A DNA stretch of 64,000 nucleotides from Devosia elaeis (GCF_001650025.1 NZ_LVVY01000067.1:32358-96357), one strand, 5' to 3'; positions 36,177 through 44,384 are shown, counted from the first letter of the stretch. Notes: generated by a model not told the origin, from the sequence alone. A program made the numbers and translations.

Positions 36177-37124
36177 ATGAAAATGTCCCGCCCCTTCCTT
36201 TCGGTCCTGGCCCTGGCGTTCAGTGCCGGCACCGCGCTCGCCGCGCCCCTGCTCAGGGCGGATATCACGGTGAGTGCCGCCGTGGTGACGATGGGCGACA
36301 TGTTCGAGGATGCCGGCGCGCTGGCCGAAAAGCCACTGTTCCGCTCTCCCCTGCCCGGCACGACCGGCAATGTCGAGCTTTCGGCCATTCGCGCCGCCGC
36401 CGCCCGTATCGGCCTCGATGCCTTCGAAACCAATGGCCTGAGCCAGGTCAGGGTCTCGCGCGCCGCCATCCTGGTGGATCAGGCCCTGCTTTCGGGCCTG
36501 ATCGCCGACAATCTGCGCAGCCGCGGCATCCTGACGGGCGATCTGCGCGCCAATGTGCATCTTTCCTATGCCCTCGAGCCGGTCCGCGCCGCCGCAGGCG
36601 ATCAGCCCGCCCGGCTCGACAGCCTGCGCTACCTGCCCGGCAACGGCTCCTTCTCCGCCCGCTTCCTCATCGAGGGTGTGGAGCGGCCGCTGGAAATCGC
36701 CGGCACGATCGAGCTGGTCGTGGACGCGCCGCATCTGTCCGCCAACCTGCCGGCCGGCACGGTCCTGCGGCCCGACCACTTCGTCATGCGGCCGGTCCCG
36801 GTGCAGCAGGCCGACGCGCAGGGCGTCGCGCCGCAGGGCCAATTGGTCGGCATGGCCCTCAACCGCCAGAGCCGGGAAGGCATGCTGGTGCGGGCCAGCG
36901 ATGTCAGCGAACCGCTGGCCGTCGCCAAGAACGACCTCGTCACCATCTATTATCGCCAGGGTCCCATGACCCTCACCGTTCGCGGCCAGGCCGTCACCGG
37001 CGCCGCCGAGGGCGCGCCGCTCCAGGTGCTCAATCTGAGCTCCCGCCGCGTCATCACCGCCAAAGCAATCGCCCCGGGCGCCGTGGAAGTCTCTTCCGGG
37101 CCGATCGCCCTGGCCGGCCTCTAA
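36177..37124 (+). CDS. flgA: P-ring assembly chaperone FlgA
   Basis: A 315-residue periplasmic protein with a cleavable signal (SRPFLSVLALAFSAGTALAAP) and a C-terminal SAF-type domain (TVLRPDHFVMRPVPVQQADAQGV ... VRASDVSEPLAVAKNDLVTIYYRQGPMTLTVRGQA). FlgA assists FlgI polymerisation around the rod. GGGAGG at 36165-36170 fits the ATG at 36177 better than 36171. It is longer than enterobacterial FlgA (about 220) because of an extra N-terminal beta domain, as usual in Alphaproteobacteria. Confidence 0.92.
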   Translation: MKMSRPFLSVLALAFSAGTALAAPLLRADITVSAAVVTMGDMFEDAGALAEKPLFRSPLPGTTGNVELSAIRAAAARIGLDAFETNGLSQVRVSRAAILVDQALLSGLIADNLRSRGILTGDLRANVHLSYALEPVRAAAGDQPARLDSLRYLPGNGSFSARFLIEGVERPLEIAGTIELVVDAPHLSANLPAGTVLRPDHFVMRPVPVQQADAQGVAPQGQLVGMALNRQSREGMLVRASDVSEPLAVAKNDLVTIYYRQGPMTLTVRGQAVTGAAEGAPLQVLNLSSRRVITAKAIAPGAVEVSSGPIALAGL

Positions 37125-37140
37125 TTCGGGATCGCACGAA

Positions 37141-37878
37141 ATGAACATCGCCAAGATCGCCACCATCCTGACCCTCGCCGCTACCCTCGGCGCCTGCAGC
37201 ACCATGGATCGCCTCGCCAATGTCGGCCAGGCCCCTGCCCTGACCGCCATCAACGATCCCACCACGATGGCGGGCTACCAGCCGGTGCGGATGCCTATGC
37301 CCGAGCCCATCGCCGACACCTACCAGCCCAACTCGCTCTACCGCACCTCGGCCAAGGGCTTCTTCAAGGACGAGCGCGCCCATCGCATCGGCGACATCCT
37401 GACGGTCCTGGTCACCATCGACGACAGCGCCCAGATCAACAACCAGACCCAGCGCAACCGCACCTCGACCAATTCCATGGGCATGGGCGGCATCTTCGGC
37501 GCCGGGTTCACCAATGTGGTCGGCACCAGTGTCGATCCCGCGGCAGCCATCGATTTCAATTCCGGCATCCGCGACGCCGGCAATGGCTCGGTCAACCGCA
37601 AGGAAAGCCTCGAAACCACCGTCGCCGCCGTGGTGACCCAGGTGCTGCCCAATGGCAATCTCGTCATCGAGGGGCGCCAGGAAGTGCGGGTGAATTTCGA
37701 AGTCCGCGACATGATCGTGGCCGGCATCGTCCGCCCCTCGGACATCCAGGCCAATAACACGATCCTGTCCAGCAAGATCGCCGAGGCCCGCATCTCCTAT
37801 GGCGGCCGCGGCCAGATCACCGATGTGCAGCAATCGCGCTACGGCCAGCAGGTCATGGACGCCATCCTGCCCTTCTGA
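37141..37878 (+). CDS. flgH: flagellar L-ring lipoprotein FlgH
   Basis: A 245-residue outer-membrane L-ring subunit. A lipoprotein signal ends at LGAC (Cys19). The family motifs SLYRTSAKGFFKDERAHRIGDILTVLVTIDDSAQ and NGNLVIEGRQEVRVNFEVRDMIVAGIVRP are present. It lies 16 bases after flgA and ends the flgF operon. Confidence 0.96.
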   Translation: MNIAKIATILTLAATLGACSTMDRLANVGQAPALTAINDPTTMAGYQPVRMPMPEPIADTYQPNSLYRTSAKGFFKDERAHRIGDILTVLVTIDDSAQINNQTQRNRTSTNSMGMGGIFGAGFTNVVGTSVDPAAAIDFNSGIRDAGNGSVNRKESLETTVAAVVTQVLPNGNLVIEGRQEVRVNFEVRDMIVAGIVRPSDIQANNTILSSKIAEARISYGGRGQITDVQQSRYGQQVMDAILPF

Positions 37879-38122
37879 GGTCCCCCCCCATCCGGCGATG
37901 CCTCATCCCCGTGGCATCGCCGCTTTACCGGCCGGCGCCAGGAGGCACCGGCATGGTCCGGGCCGCAGAAAGCGCCGGACCAGACAGCAAGGCCCTTCAT
38001 TCCCCAATGGCGGTCCCTTTCCCCACGAGGCGCAGCTCCCCGGCTGCGCCTCTCTCCGTTCAGGCCGACGGGAACCCCCAGCCCGCTTCCGGATTGACCT
38101 TGAGCACCGGAAAGGAAAGCGC

Positions 38123-38296
38123 ATGAGACTGGGCGGCGCCATCGCTATCGGCATCGCAGTGGGCGTGGGGGCCGGCACATTATTGTTCGACAATGTCGGC
38201 GTCGGTATCGGGTTCGGCATCGCCATGGCCGTCGCCTTCTATTTCGCGGTCGGCGATGACGACGGCAAGAAGCGCAAGGACGAGTCCGATCCTTGA
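38123..38296 (+). CDS. small glycine-rich membrane protein (57 residues)
   Basis: A 57-residue ORF: MRLGGAIAIGIAVGVGAGTL, then FDNVGVGIGFGIAMAVAFYFAVG and a charged tail GDDDGKKRKDESDP. It has two short hydrophobic Gly-zipper helices, so likely an inner-membrane hairpin. AAAGGAAAG six bases upstream is a good Shine-Dalgarno, which is the main support for its reality. The preceding 244 bases after flgH (37879-38122) show no recognisable gene. I do not recognise the family. Confidence 0.6.
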   Translation: MRLGGAIAIGIAVGVGAGTLLFDNVGVGIGFGIAMAVAFYFAVGDDDGKKRKDESDP

Positions 38297-38353
38297 GCTT
38301 GATCCCCTGAAACGCCTGTGGGAGACATCGGGCTCTGTTGTCAGGAGCGTTCC

Positions 38354-39850
38354 ATGTCCTTTGCCAAACTCGACGATCTCGGCCGCCGGCTGGAGGCGCT
38401 AGAGCATGCCTTGTCCATTCTCGGGGCCGACGAGGCGACCCATATGGCGGTCGGCGGCGGCGAGAAGCGGGCCGAGGCCATGTCGCATCTGGCCGGCATG
38501 TATCACGCCCAGGCCACGGCCCCCGAGATAGCCGACTGGATCGCGGCTGCCAGATCCGAGGATCTCGACACGGATCAGAAGCTGGCCCTGGGCGAGTTCG
38601 AGCGCAATTACATCAACGCCACCTGTCTCCCCACCGAATTCGTGCAGCGCCGGACCGCCGCTACGATGCGCTCCGAACAGCTCTGGCGCGAATTGCGCGC
38701 CAAGGGGGATTGGGACGCTTTCCTGCCCGCGCTGGAAGGGGTTGTGGCGCTGGTGCGCGAGGAAGCCGCGCTGCGTTCCGCCGCCACGGGCCTTGCGCCT
38801 TACGACGCGCTGATGGACCAATATGACCCGGGCAACAGGACCGCCGACATCGACGCGGTCTTTGCCGATCTCAAGACCTTCCTCAAGGACTTCGTGCCCA
38901 GGGCCCTCGACGTGCAGCAGGAGCGCCTGTCCCGGCGCCCGCGCAAGCCCCTCAACGGCCCCTATCCAATCGAGAAGCAGCGCGAACTGGGGCTGGCCGC
39001 CATGCGCGCCACCGGCTTCGATTTCACCCATGGCTCGCTGGCCGTATCGCACCACCCCTTCTGCGGCGGCGTGCCGACAGACGTGCGCATGACCACGCGC
39101 TACCGCACCGACGAATTCCTGTCCTCGCTGATGGGCGTGCTGCACGAAACCGGACATGCGCTCTATGAGCAGGGCCTGCCGAAAGACTGGTCGCACTGGC
39201 CGCTGGGCAAGGCGCGCGGCATGGGCATGCACGAAAGCCAGAGCCTGTTCGTGGAAATGCAGATCGCCCGCAGCGGCGACTTCTGGGAATTCATGCTGCC
39301 ACTGGTGCATCAGCATCTGGGCGAAGACGCCATTCCCGGCTGGGACATCGCTGACATCCTGAGCGAGGTCAACTTCGTCGAGCGCGGCTATATCCGGGTC
39401 GATGCCGATGAGGTGACCTACCCGCTGCACGTCATCCTGCGCTACGAGCTGGAGCAGGATCTGGTAAGCGGCAAGCTGGAGGCCAGCCAGATTCCCGAGG
39501 CCTGGGATGCCAAGATGACCGAATATCTGGGCATCTCCACCATCAACGATCCCAAGGACGGCCCGATGCAGGATGTGCACTGGCCCGGCGGCGCCTTCGG
39601 CTATTTCCCCAGCTATACGCTGGGCGCCATGATCGCCGCGCAACTGGGGGCCGCCATGGCCAAGGATATTCCCGACATGGGCGCGCAGATGCGGCAGGGC
39701 GATTTCGCCGCCATCAATCAATGGCGCGCCGACAAGGTGTGGAACCAGGCCTCGCGCTATTCCACCCCCGACCTCATCACCCGCGCCACCGGCGAAGCGC
39801 TCAATGCCGATCATTTCAAGGCGCATCTCATCCGGCGCTATGGCGGCTAG
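38354..39850 (+). CDS. M32-family metallocarboxypeptidase
   Basis: A 498-residue zinc carboxypeptidase of the Taq/M32 family. The catalytic HETGH is at residues 264-268 in LHETGHALYEQGLPKDW, and the DVRMTTRY and GMHESQSLFVE blocks are conserved. It is cytoplasmic and removes C-terminal residues from peptides. CAGGAG precedes the ATG, and the longer upstream frame is not used. It is followed 5 bases after the stop by an AraC-type gene on the same strand. Confidence 0.93.
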   Translation: MSFAKLDDLGRRLEALEHALSILGADEATHMAVGGGEKRAEAMSHLAGMYHAQATAPEIADWIAAARSEDLDTDQKLALGEFERNYINATCLPTEFVQRRTAATMRSEQLWRELRAKGDWDAFLPALEGVVALVREEAALRSAATGLAPYDALMDQYDPGNRTADIDAVFADLKTFLKDFVPRALDVQQERLSRRPRKPLNGPYPIEKQRELGLAAMRATGFDFTHGSLAVSHHPFCGGVPTDVRMTTRYRTDEFLSSLMGVLHETGHALYEQGLPKDWSHWPLGKARGMGMHESQSLFVEMQIARSGDFWEFMLPLVHQHLGEDAIPGWDIADILSEVNFVERGYIRVDADEVTYPLHVILRYELEQDLVSGKLEASQIPEAWDAKMTEYLGISTINDPKDGPMQDVHWPGGAFGYFPSYTLGAMIAAQLGAAMAKDIPDMGAQMRQGDFAAINQWRADKVWNQASRYSTPDLITRATGEALNADHFKAHLIRRYGG

Positions 39851-39855
39851 GGCCG

Positions 39856-40680
39856 ATGCGCTATGAGCGGTTTCCGCCGTCGCCGGGTCTGGCCGATTAT
39901 GTCGAGCATTTCTGGCTGATCGAAGCCGATCTCGGCGAACGCCGGCACGAGGAAATCCTGGTGCCCAATGGCAGGCCGACCCTGCTGCTCAGCCTCGGCG
40001 ACGAGGGCTGGCGCAAGGACCCGCATACCGGCGGCGAAGAGCCCAATTGCAGCGGCCTGACCGGCATCGCCACGGGCCCGGTGCTGATCGGGCAGACCGG
40101 ACAGGTGCATCTTGTGGCCGCCCAACTCAGTCCGTTCGGCCCGGCCGCGCTTGGCCTGCCCTGCGCGATCGACCGGCATATGGCGCTCGACACCTTGCCC
40201 GATGGAGCCCCGCTGCTGGCGGGCATCCGCGCCGCAGGCATTTCGCGCGCCGCGGTGGAGCGGCTCGACACCATGCTGCTGGCCCGGCTCAACCCCATCC
40301 CTGTCGGGATCGTGGAAATATTGCGTCGTGCCTATGCCCTGCTCGGCGAAAAGCCGGCCGATGCGCGGAGCTGGGCGGACAGGACCGGGGTGAGCGAAGA
40401 CCGGCTCTATCGCCTGTTCAAGGTCCATATCGGCATTTCGCCCAAGACTGCCCTGATGATTGCCCGCTACCAGGCCCTGGTCGGTTCGGTGCTGGGGGAG
40501 GAGCGTGGCGGCGGCCTCGCGCAATTGGCGCTGCTGGAAGGCTATTACGACCAGGCCCATGCCAATCGCGATTTCCGGCGCTTCACCGGCGTCTCGCCCC
40601 GCCAGTTCCGACAGACGCTCAACGGCATCGCCCGGATGATGCATGACGGCCCGGATTTATCCAAGAAGGCGGATGGCTAG
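39856..40680 (+). CDS. AraC-family transcriptional regulator
   Basis: A 274-residue regulator with an N-terminal DUF6597-like sensory domain (RYERFPPSPGLADYVEHFWLIEADL) and a C-terminal AraC HTH (RTGVSEDRLYRLFKVHIGISPKTALMIARYQ ... YYDQAHANRDFRRFTGVSPRQFRQT). The start lies 5 bases from the carboxypeptidase stop, suggesting co-transcription. A VOC gene follows after 38 bases; regulator plus VOC is a common pairing, with unknown signal. Confidence 0.88.
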   Translation: MRYERFPPSPGLADYVEHFWLIEADLGERRHEEILVPNGRPTLLLSLGDEGWRKDPHTGGEEPNCSGLTGIATGPVLIGQTGQVHLVAAQLSPFGPAALGLPCAIDRHMALDTLPDGAPLLAGIRAAGISRAAVERLDTMLLARLNPIPVGIVEILRRAYALLGEKPADARSWADRTGVSEDRLYRLFKVHIGISPKTALMIARYQALVGSVLGEERGGGLAQLALLEGYYDQAHANRDFRRFTGVSPRQFRQTLNGIARMMHDGPDLSKKADG

Positions 40681-40718
40681 GCCGCTAGGCTGTCTCCGGT
40701 TCCAATCAGGAGATCGCC

Positions 40719-41069
40719 ATGACCACTTTCGTCCATTTCGAAATCACCGCCGCCGATGTCGAGGCCATTGCCGGCTTCTATGCCGAAGCGCTCGGCCTCG
40801 TGGCCACGCCATCGCCCTTCCTGCCCGGCTATACATTGCTCGGCAATGCGGCCGGGCCATTGGGCGCGGTCATGGATCGGAAATTCCAGAGCCAATCGAC
40901 CATCGTGTGGTTCGGGGTCGAGGACATCGAGGCGAGCCTGGCCGCGATCGTGGCGGCGGGTGGACGGCAGGCCGGCGACATCAACGCCATTCCCGGCCAG
41001 GGCCGGCTGGCTTATGCCAGCGACCCCAACGGCACGATCTTCGGACTCAAGCAGGCGGAAAACCGCTGA
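40719..41069 (+). CDS. VOC-family protein
   Basis: A 116-residue glyoxalase-fold protein: FVHFEITAADVEAIAGFYAEALGLV at the N-terminus and the DPNGTIFGLKQAE ending are typical. CAGGAG lies six bases before the ATG. It is probably in one unit with the AraC regulator. Catalytic role unknown. Confidence 0.85.
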   Translation: MTTFVHFEITAADVEAIAGFYAEALGLVATPSPFLPGYTLLGNAAGPLGAVMDRKFQSQSTIVWFGVEDIEASLAAIVAAGGRQAGDINAIPGQGRLAYASDPNGTIFGLKQAENR

Positions 41070-41107
41070 CAGGGCTTGGGCGGCAGGCCGCCCGGTCGCC
41101 ACGATGA

Positions 41108-41135
41108 TGAACACTTTCTGAAGCCCCGCTTCAGG
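41108..41135 (+). promoter_or_regulatory. phased TGAAC direct repeat upstream of csgA
   Basis: TGAAC-N6-TGAAG (11-bp period) is followed exactly 11 bases later by an inverted TTCAGG. A similar set lies upstream of the second curlin gene at 42154-42192. It is a candidate binding site for a shared regulator. Confidence 0.4.
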
Positions 41136-41208
41136 ACCGGTTCCAAATCACCCCTCTAGAAACGTCTCCATCAACGCGGTCGGAGGGACCGCAACACAGG
41201 AGACCAAA

Positions 41209-41643
41209 ATGATCCGCAAGTTCATCATCACCACCCTGGCCGCCACCGCCATCGCCGTTTCGGCTGCGCCCGCCATGTCCAACGACATCTTCATCGACCA
41301 ATATGGCTTCGGCAATCAGGTCGGTGGCGGCCAGTCCGGCTGGAATAATACCTTCGGCACCATGCAGCATGGCTGGTGGAACAATGCAATCAGCCAGCAG
41401 AATGGCGGCAACAACACCTCGGCCATCGGCCAGCAGGGCAACAACAATTATGGCGACGTCAGCCAGGACGGCTGGAACAATGCCGCCGGTATCGGCCAGT
41501 TCGGCAGCAACCACACCTCGATCCTGACCCAGGACGGCAACGGCAATGTCGCGGCCGGCGTGCAGGTGGGCAATGGCTGCTCGGCCAATGTGGTCCAGCA
41601 TGGCTCGGGCAATGTCAGCGCCTTCGTGCAGGCCTGCCCGTAA
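41209..41643 (+). CDS. csgA: curlin-repeat amyloid protein (CsgA-like)
   Basis: A 144-residue exported protein with signal peptide (FIITTLAATAIAVSAAPAMS) and about seven curlin repeats with the pattern Q-x-G-x-x-N (for example SQQNGGNNTSAIGQQGNNNYGDVSQDGWNNAAGIGQFG). Such repeats stack into a beta-helix amyloid, the curli fibre subunit. The C-terminus has one atypical repeat with Cys (NGCSANVVQ) and a final Cys-Pro. A Shine-Dalgarno CAGGAGACC lies before the ATG. It is followed by a hairpin and a CsgH-like gene. No csgG/E/F secretion genes are in the window. Confidence 0.88.
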   Translation: MIRKFIITTLAATAIAVSAAPAMSNDIFIDQYGFGNQVGGGQSGWNNTFGTMQHGWWNNAISQQNGGNNTSAIGQQGNNNYGDVSQDGWNNAAGIGQFGSNHTSILTQDGNGNVAAGVQVGNGCSANVVQHGSGNVSAFVQACP

Positions 41644-41656
41644 CAGCACCGAACCG

Positions 41657-41682
41657 GGCCGGCGCATAGCCGGCCTGCTTTT
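41657..41682 (+). terminator. terminator or attenuator between csgA and csgH
   Basis: GGCCGGC-gcata-GCCGGCC followed by TGCTTTTT, 14 bases after csgA and 18 before csgH. It may reduce read-through so that the chaperone is made below the fibre subunit. Confidence 0.75.
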
Positions 41683-41699
41683 TCCCAGAGGAGGAAAAG

Positions 41700-42083
41700 A
41701 TGCTTCATTCCACGGCTCAACTTGGCCTGATCGCCCTTCTGGCCCTGGGCGGCGCCGGCATGGCCGCCAATGCCTATGGCACCGCCGCCGACGGCCTGGC
41801 CTGCGGCGTCAGCACCAGCAATGCGAACGGCATGCTGTCGGTCGAAGGCGTGCTGCAAAGCCCCGAGGCACTGACCGGCGACTATCGTTTTGCCCTCAAG
41901 AGCCAGGGTGCGGGGGGCTCCAGCAATATCAACCAGGGGGGACAGTTTTCCGCCACGCCCGGCATGCCGGTCTCGCTCGGCAAGGTCAGCGTCAATGCCG
42001 GCGCCAATATCGAGGTGGACTTCACGATCACCACCGGCGGCAAGAAATACGATTGCTCCCAGCAATTTGCGACCCAGACCTGA
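41700..42083 (+). CDS. csgH: CsgH-like curli chaperone/inhibitor
   Basis: A 127-residue secreted protein with a signal peptide (LIALLALGGAGMAANA) and an immunoglobulin-like beta-sandwich pattern: DGLACGVSTSNANGMLSVEGVLQ, TGDYRFALKSQG, and the C-terminal NIEVDFTITTGGKKYDCSQQ. Two cysteines could form a disulfide. The pattern and position match CsgH, the alphaproteobacterial curli-specific inhibitor of premature amyloid formation (CsgC functional analogue). GAGGAAAAG precedes the ATG. Confidence 0.8.
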   Translation: MLHSTAQLGLIALLALGGAGMAANAYGTAADGLACGVSTSNANGMLSVEGVLQSPEALTGDYRFALKSQGAGGSSNINQGGQFSATPGMPVSLGKVSVNAGANIEVDFTITTGGKKYDCSQQFATQT

Positions 42084-42110
42084 ATCGCTTTCTCACGCGC
42101 CTCACCACCT

Positions 42111-42135
42111 GCCCCGCCATCGAGCGGGGCTTTTT
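42111..42135 (+). terminator. rho-independent terminator after csgH
   Basis: GCCCCGC-catcga-GCGGGGC followed by TTTTTC, 27 bases after the csgH stop. Confidence 0.9.
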
Positions 42136-42153
42136 CTTGCCGGGCGAAAATGG

Positions 42154-42192
42154 TGAACGCCGTCTGAACACGCCACTCCGGATGAGTTCAGG
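42154..42192 (+). promoter_or_regulatory. phased TGAAC direct repeat upstream of second curlin gene
   Basis: TGAAC-N6-TGAAC (42154-42169), with an inverted GTTCAGG 22 bases after the second copy. It matches the csgA upstream site in sequence (TGAAC-R-C-Y-K-TC-TGAA) and phasing. It also scores as GAAC-N7-GAAC, the SOS consensus, which may be coincidental. Confidence 0.4.
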
Positions 42193-42265
42193 CGCGCCCG
42201 GGCAATCTCTCACCATGCGCTGGAGAGACCAGCAGACAGGGAACGAAACCACTTCGGAGAGAGAA

Positions 42266-42679
42266 ATGACCACACGCTTCACCCGCAACATCGCCGCCGC
42301 CCTCACCGCCGCCATGCTGGGCCTCGCCGCCGCCCCCGCCATGGCCGGCGGCCAGATCGCCATCGGCTTTTCGCCATCCGACCCGGACCAGGCCCAGGCG
42401 CTGGGCACCGGCCTCAAGATATTCTCGCTGTTCCAGGGCCTCTCGGGCACCGGCGCCAATGCCTACCAGAACGGCTCCGGCAATTCGGCCGGCATCAGCC
42501 AGAACGGTTGGGGCAATCATGGCCTGATCTTCCAGGACGGCAACGGCCATAACGGCACGATCAGCCAGAACGGCAACAACAATTCCTGCGGGCTGTTCCA
42601 GTTCGGCCAGGCGACCAATGCCCAATGCGTGCAGAACGGCAATGGCCAGTCCGGCATCACCACGGTTTTCGGCTTCTGA
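42266..42679 (+). CDS. second curlin-repeat protein (CsgA/CsgB-like)
   Basis: A 137-residue exported curlin-type protein. Signal peptide NIAAALTAAMLGLAAAPAMAGG, an N-terminal segment without repeats (residues 27-60), then curlin repeats YQNGSGNSAGISQNGWGNHGLIFQDGNGHNGTISQNGNN. The non-repeat N-terminal segment could make it a nucleator (CsgB role) or minor subunit; this is inference. It has its own upstream motif and terminator, so is separately transcribed from csgA-csgH. Confidence 0.83.
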   Translation: MTTRFTRNIAAALTAAMLGLAAAPAMAGGQIAIGFSPSDPDQAQALGTGLKIFSLFQGLSGTGANAYQNGSGNSAGISQNGWGNHGLIFQDGNGHNGTISQNGNNNSCGLFQFGQATNAQCVQNGNGQSGITTVFGF

Positions 42680-42700
42680 TCTTCACCGGATCACGGCGCA

Positions 42701-42732
42701 AGGGCGGGGCAAACGGCCCCGCCTTTCGTTTT
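42701..42732 (+). terminator. rho-independent terminator after second curlin gene
   Basis: GGCGGGGC-aaacg-GCCCCGCC with A/T-rich ends, TTTCGTTTT following; 22 bases after the stop. Confidence 0.88.
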
Positions 42733-42838
42733 GGCCTGAGGCGCGCAAAAATGGCGCAGAAAAAATGTCGAAGCCGACAATGCGTGTTCGTCGGTTGAGC
42801 AGGAAGGCAATTTCGCCTTCGGGACAGGAGATCGACAA

Positions 42839-43258
42839 ATGCGCGTCGTCGTATTCGTAAAGGCCACTGCAGACAGCGAAAATGGCCGCATGCCGCCCAC
42901 CGAAATGCTCGAGGCCATGGGCAAGTATAATGAGGAACTGATCAATGCCGGCATCATGCTGGGCGGTGACGGCCTCAAGCCGACCAGCGCCGCCAAGCGC
43001 GTGATGTTTTCCGGCTCCGACCGTTCGGTGATCGATGGCCCCTTTGCCGAGACCAAGGAATTGGTGGCCGGCTATTGGATCTGGGAAGTCCGGGACATGG
43101 ACGAGGCGGTCGAATGGGTGAAGCGCTGCCCCAATCCCATGCTCGAGGACAGCGCCATCGATATTCGCCCCGTCTATGAACTGGACGATTTCAACGCCCA
43201 GATGACCCCCGAGGTCCAGGCCATCCACGATCGCAACCGCGAGCGGGCCGGCCGCTGA
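42839..43258 (+). CDS. YCII-related (DGPF) domain protein
   Basis: A 139-residue protein of the YCII/DGPF family: MRVVVFVKATADSEN start and the signature VIDGPFAETKELVAGYWIWEV. These small dimeric ferredoxin-fold proteins are common next to extracytoplasmic sigma factors, but none is adjacent here. GGAGATC lies before the ATG. Function unknown. Confidence 0.87.
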   Translation: MRVVVFVKATADSENGRMPPTEMLEAMGKYNEELINAGIMLGGDGLKPTSAAKRVMFSGSDRSVIDGPFAETKELVAGYWIWEVRDMDEAVEWVKRCPNPMLEDSAIDIRPVYELDDFNAQMTPEVQAIHDRNRERAGR

Positions 43259-43269
43259 GCGCCAAAATA

Positions 43270-43293
43270 AAAGCCCGCATCGCTGCGGGCTTT
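43270..43293. terminator. bidirectional terminator between YCII gene and dksA
   Basis: AAAGCCCGCA-tcgc-TGCGGGCTTT between convergent genes; T runs on either strand. Confidence 0.9.
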
Positions 43294-43314
43294 CCTATTT
43301 GCTTGCTGCTCGGC

Positions 43315-43731
43315 CTATTCGTCGCGATAGACCTTTTCGCGCCGTTCATGCAGTTCCTGCGCTTCCAGGCTCAGCGTGGCGGTGGGCCGGGCATCGAGCC
43401 GGGCAATGCCGATCGGATCGCCGGTTTCCTCGCAATAGCCATAGGTGCCGTCATCGATGCGCTTGAGCGCCGCGTCGATCTTGGAAATCAGCTTGCGCTG
43501 CCGGTCCCGCGTACGCAATTCCAGGGAGCGGTCGCTTTCCGAACTGGCGCGGTCGGCCATGTCCGGATGGTTCTGGCTCTCTTCCTGCAGATTTTCGAGA
43601 GTGACGCGGCTTTCGCGCAGAATTTCATCCTTCCAGCCCAGAAGCTTGTTCCGGAAGTATTCCCGCTGCCGCGGGTTCATGAACGTCTCGTCCTCGCTGG
43701 GCCGATAGTCCGTAACGTCAACCGAAGACAT
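43315..43731 (-). CDS. dksA: RNA polymerase-binding regulator DksA
   Basis: A 138-residue coiled-coil zinc-finger-like protein. FRNKLLGWKDEILRESRVTLENLQ and RQRKLISKIDAALKRIDDGTYGYCEETGDPIGIARLDARPTATLSLEAQELHE are DksA motifs. The zinc-finger region shows one Cys (YGYCEETGDP) but later Cys positions are replaced, so it is a Cys-poor DksA type. It binds the RNA polymerase secondary channel with ppGpp. The frame opens upstream, but 43731 (MSSVDVTDY) is the family start. It lies next to fliX as in Caulobacter. Confidence 0.93.
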   Translation of the reverse strand: MSSVDVTDYRPSEDETFMNPRQREYFRNKLLGWKDEILRESRVTLENLQEESQNHPDMADRASSESDRSLELRTRDRQRKLISKIDAALKRIDDGTYGYCEETGDPIGIARLDARPTATLSLEAQELHERREKVYRDE

Positions 43732-43878
43732 GAGCAGACTCAACTCCAATACCCCTCGGCGGCCTATATAGGCGGGTCGAAAGCCCCCGGCAAGCATGCA
43801 AGTTACGACTCGTTAACGTCTGAATCGTCCCGCAAGACGCCCATAGCGGCAAGGTGACGACAAGTTGATGACGCAAGA

Positions 43879-44316
43879 TCAGGATTGGGGGTAGCGCCCC
43901 TGCTTGGCGAGCTCGACCAGGACGCGCAATTCGATCTCGTCGATGATCGCGTCGAGGCCCGGCTCGACCCGCTCGCGCAGGCCCTGCAATTGGGTGACAA
44001 GGGCGTCGAGTTGCCCCGCTCCGACCTGCCCGACCAGCAGGTCCGCCTTTAATTCTTCCAGCAGATCGAGCAAGGTCGCTCCGCGCCTGACCGCCCGCCG
44101 ACGCCCCTCACGGAAATCGCCCACCGCCTGCAGGGCCAGGATGGCATCGAGTCCCGCCGCCGGCGCCAGCGGCCCGGCACTGGCAATGCGCGCGGCGCCC
44201 TGGTCCCCCGCCGGCATGAAAGCAGGCGCGCCGCCCGCCCGCCCCGCCGAGGGCCGGCCCGCAACGCTGTTGGGACGATTGGTGGCATCGATACGCAAAA
44301 AGACGGACTCGCTCAC
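43879..44316 (-). CDS. fliX: class II flagellar assembly regulator FliX
   Basis: A 145-residue protein. The C-terminal half is diagnostic: GLDAILALQAVGDFREGRRRAVRRGATLLDLLEELKADLL and PGLDAIIDEIELRVLVELAKQGR. In Caulobacter FliX couples early-structure assembly to FlbD activity and so gates sigma-54 flagellar transcription. The start is a GTG at 44316 without clear Shine-Dalgarno; a TTG at residue 7 is possible. It is divergent from flgI and adjacent to dksA, the Caulobacter arrangement. A perfect CtrA-type site lies 35 bases upstream. Confidence 0.88.
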   Translation of the reverse strand: MSESVFLRIDATNRPNSVAGRPSAGRAGGAPAFMPAGDQGAARIASAGPLAPAAGLDAILALQAVGDFREGRRRAVRRGATLLDLLEELKADLLVGQVGAGQLDALVTQLQGLRERVEPGLDAIIDEIELRVLVELAKQGRYPQS

Positions 44317-44328
44317 GGAGGGAACCTG

Positions 44329-44343
44329 GGCAAAATCTGCCGG
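44329..44343 (-). promoter_or_regulatory. FlbD enhancer (ftr)-like palindrome at fliX
   Basis: GGCAAAATCTGCCGG; its reverse complement CCGGCAGATTTTGCC contains the GGCAG-N-TTTTGCC motif shared with flgF and flgE. It lies between the fliX start and the CtrA site, and 130 bases upstream of the flgI sigma-54 site. Confidence 0.55.
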
Positions 44344-44350
44344 GGCAGGG

Positions 44351-44366
44351 TTAACAGGACCTTAAC
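44351..44366 (-). promoter_or_regulatory. perfect CtrA-type site TTAA-N7-TTAAC
   Basis: TTAACAGGACCTTAAC matches the CtrA consensus exactly. It lies 35 bases from the fliX start, consistent with a CtrA-activated class II promoter. Confidence 0.65.
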
Positions 44367-44369
44367 TTG

Positions 44370-44384
44370 CCCGGCAAGAATTGC
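44370..44384 (+). promoter_or_regulatory. second ftr-like site upstream of flgI
   Basis: CCCGGCAAGAATTGC, a partial match to the palindrome consensus, 90 bases upstream of the flgI sigma-54 site. Confidence 0.4.

Noticed and set aside
42155..42169. GAAC-N7-GAAC as an SOS box for the second curlin gene
   Set aside because: It coincides with a TGAAC direct repeat also present, with a mismatch to the SOS form, before csgA. One match to such a short consensus is expected by chance in 64 kb.
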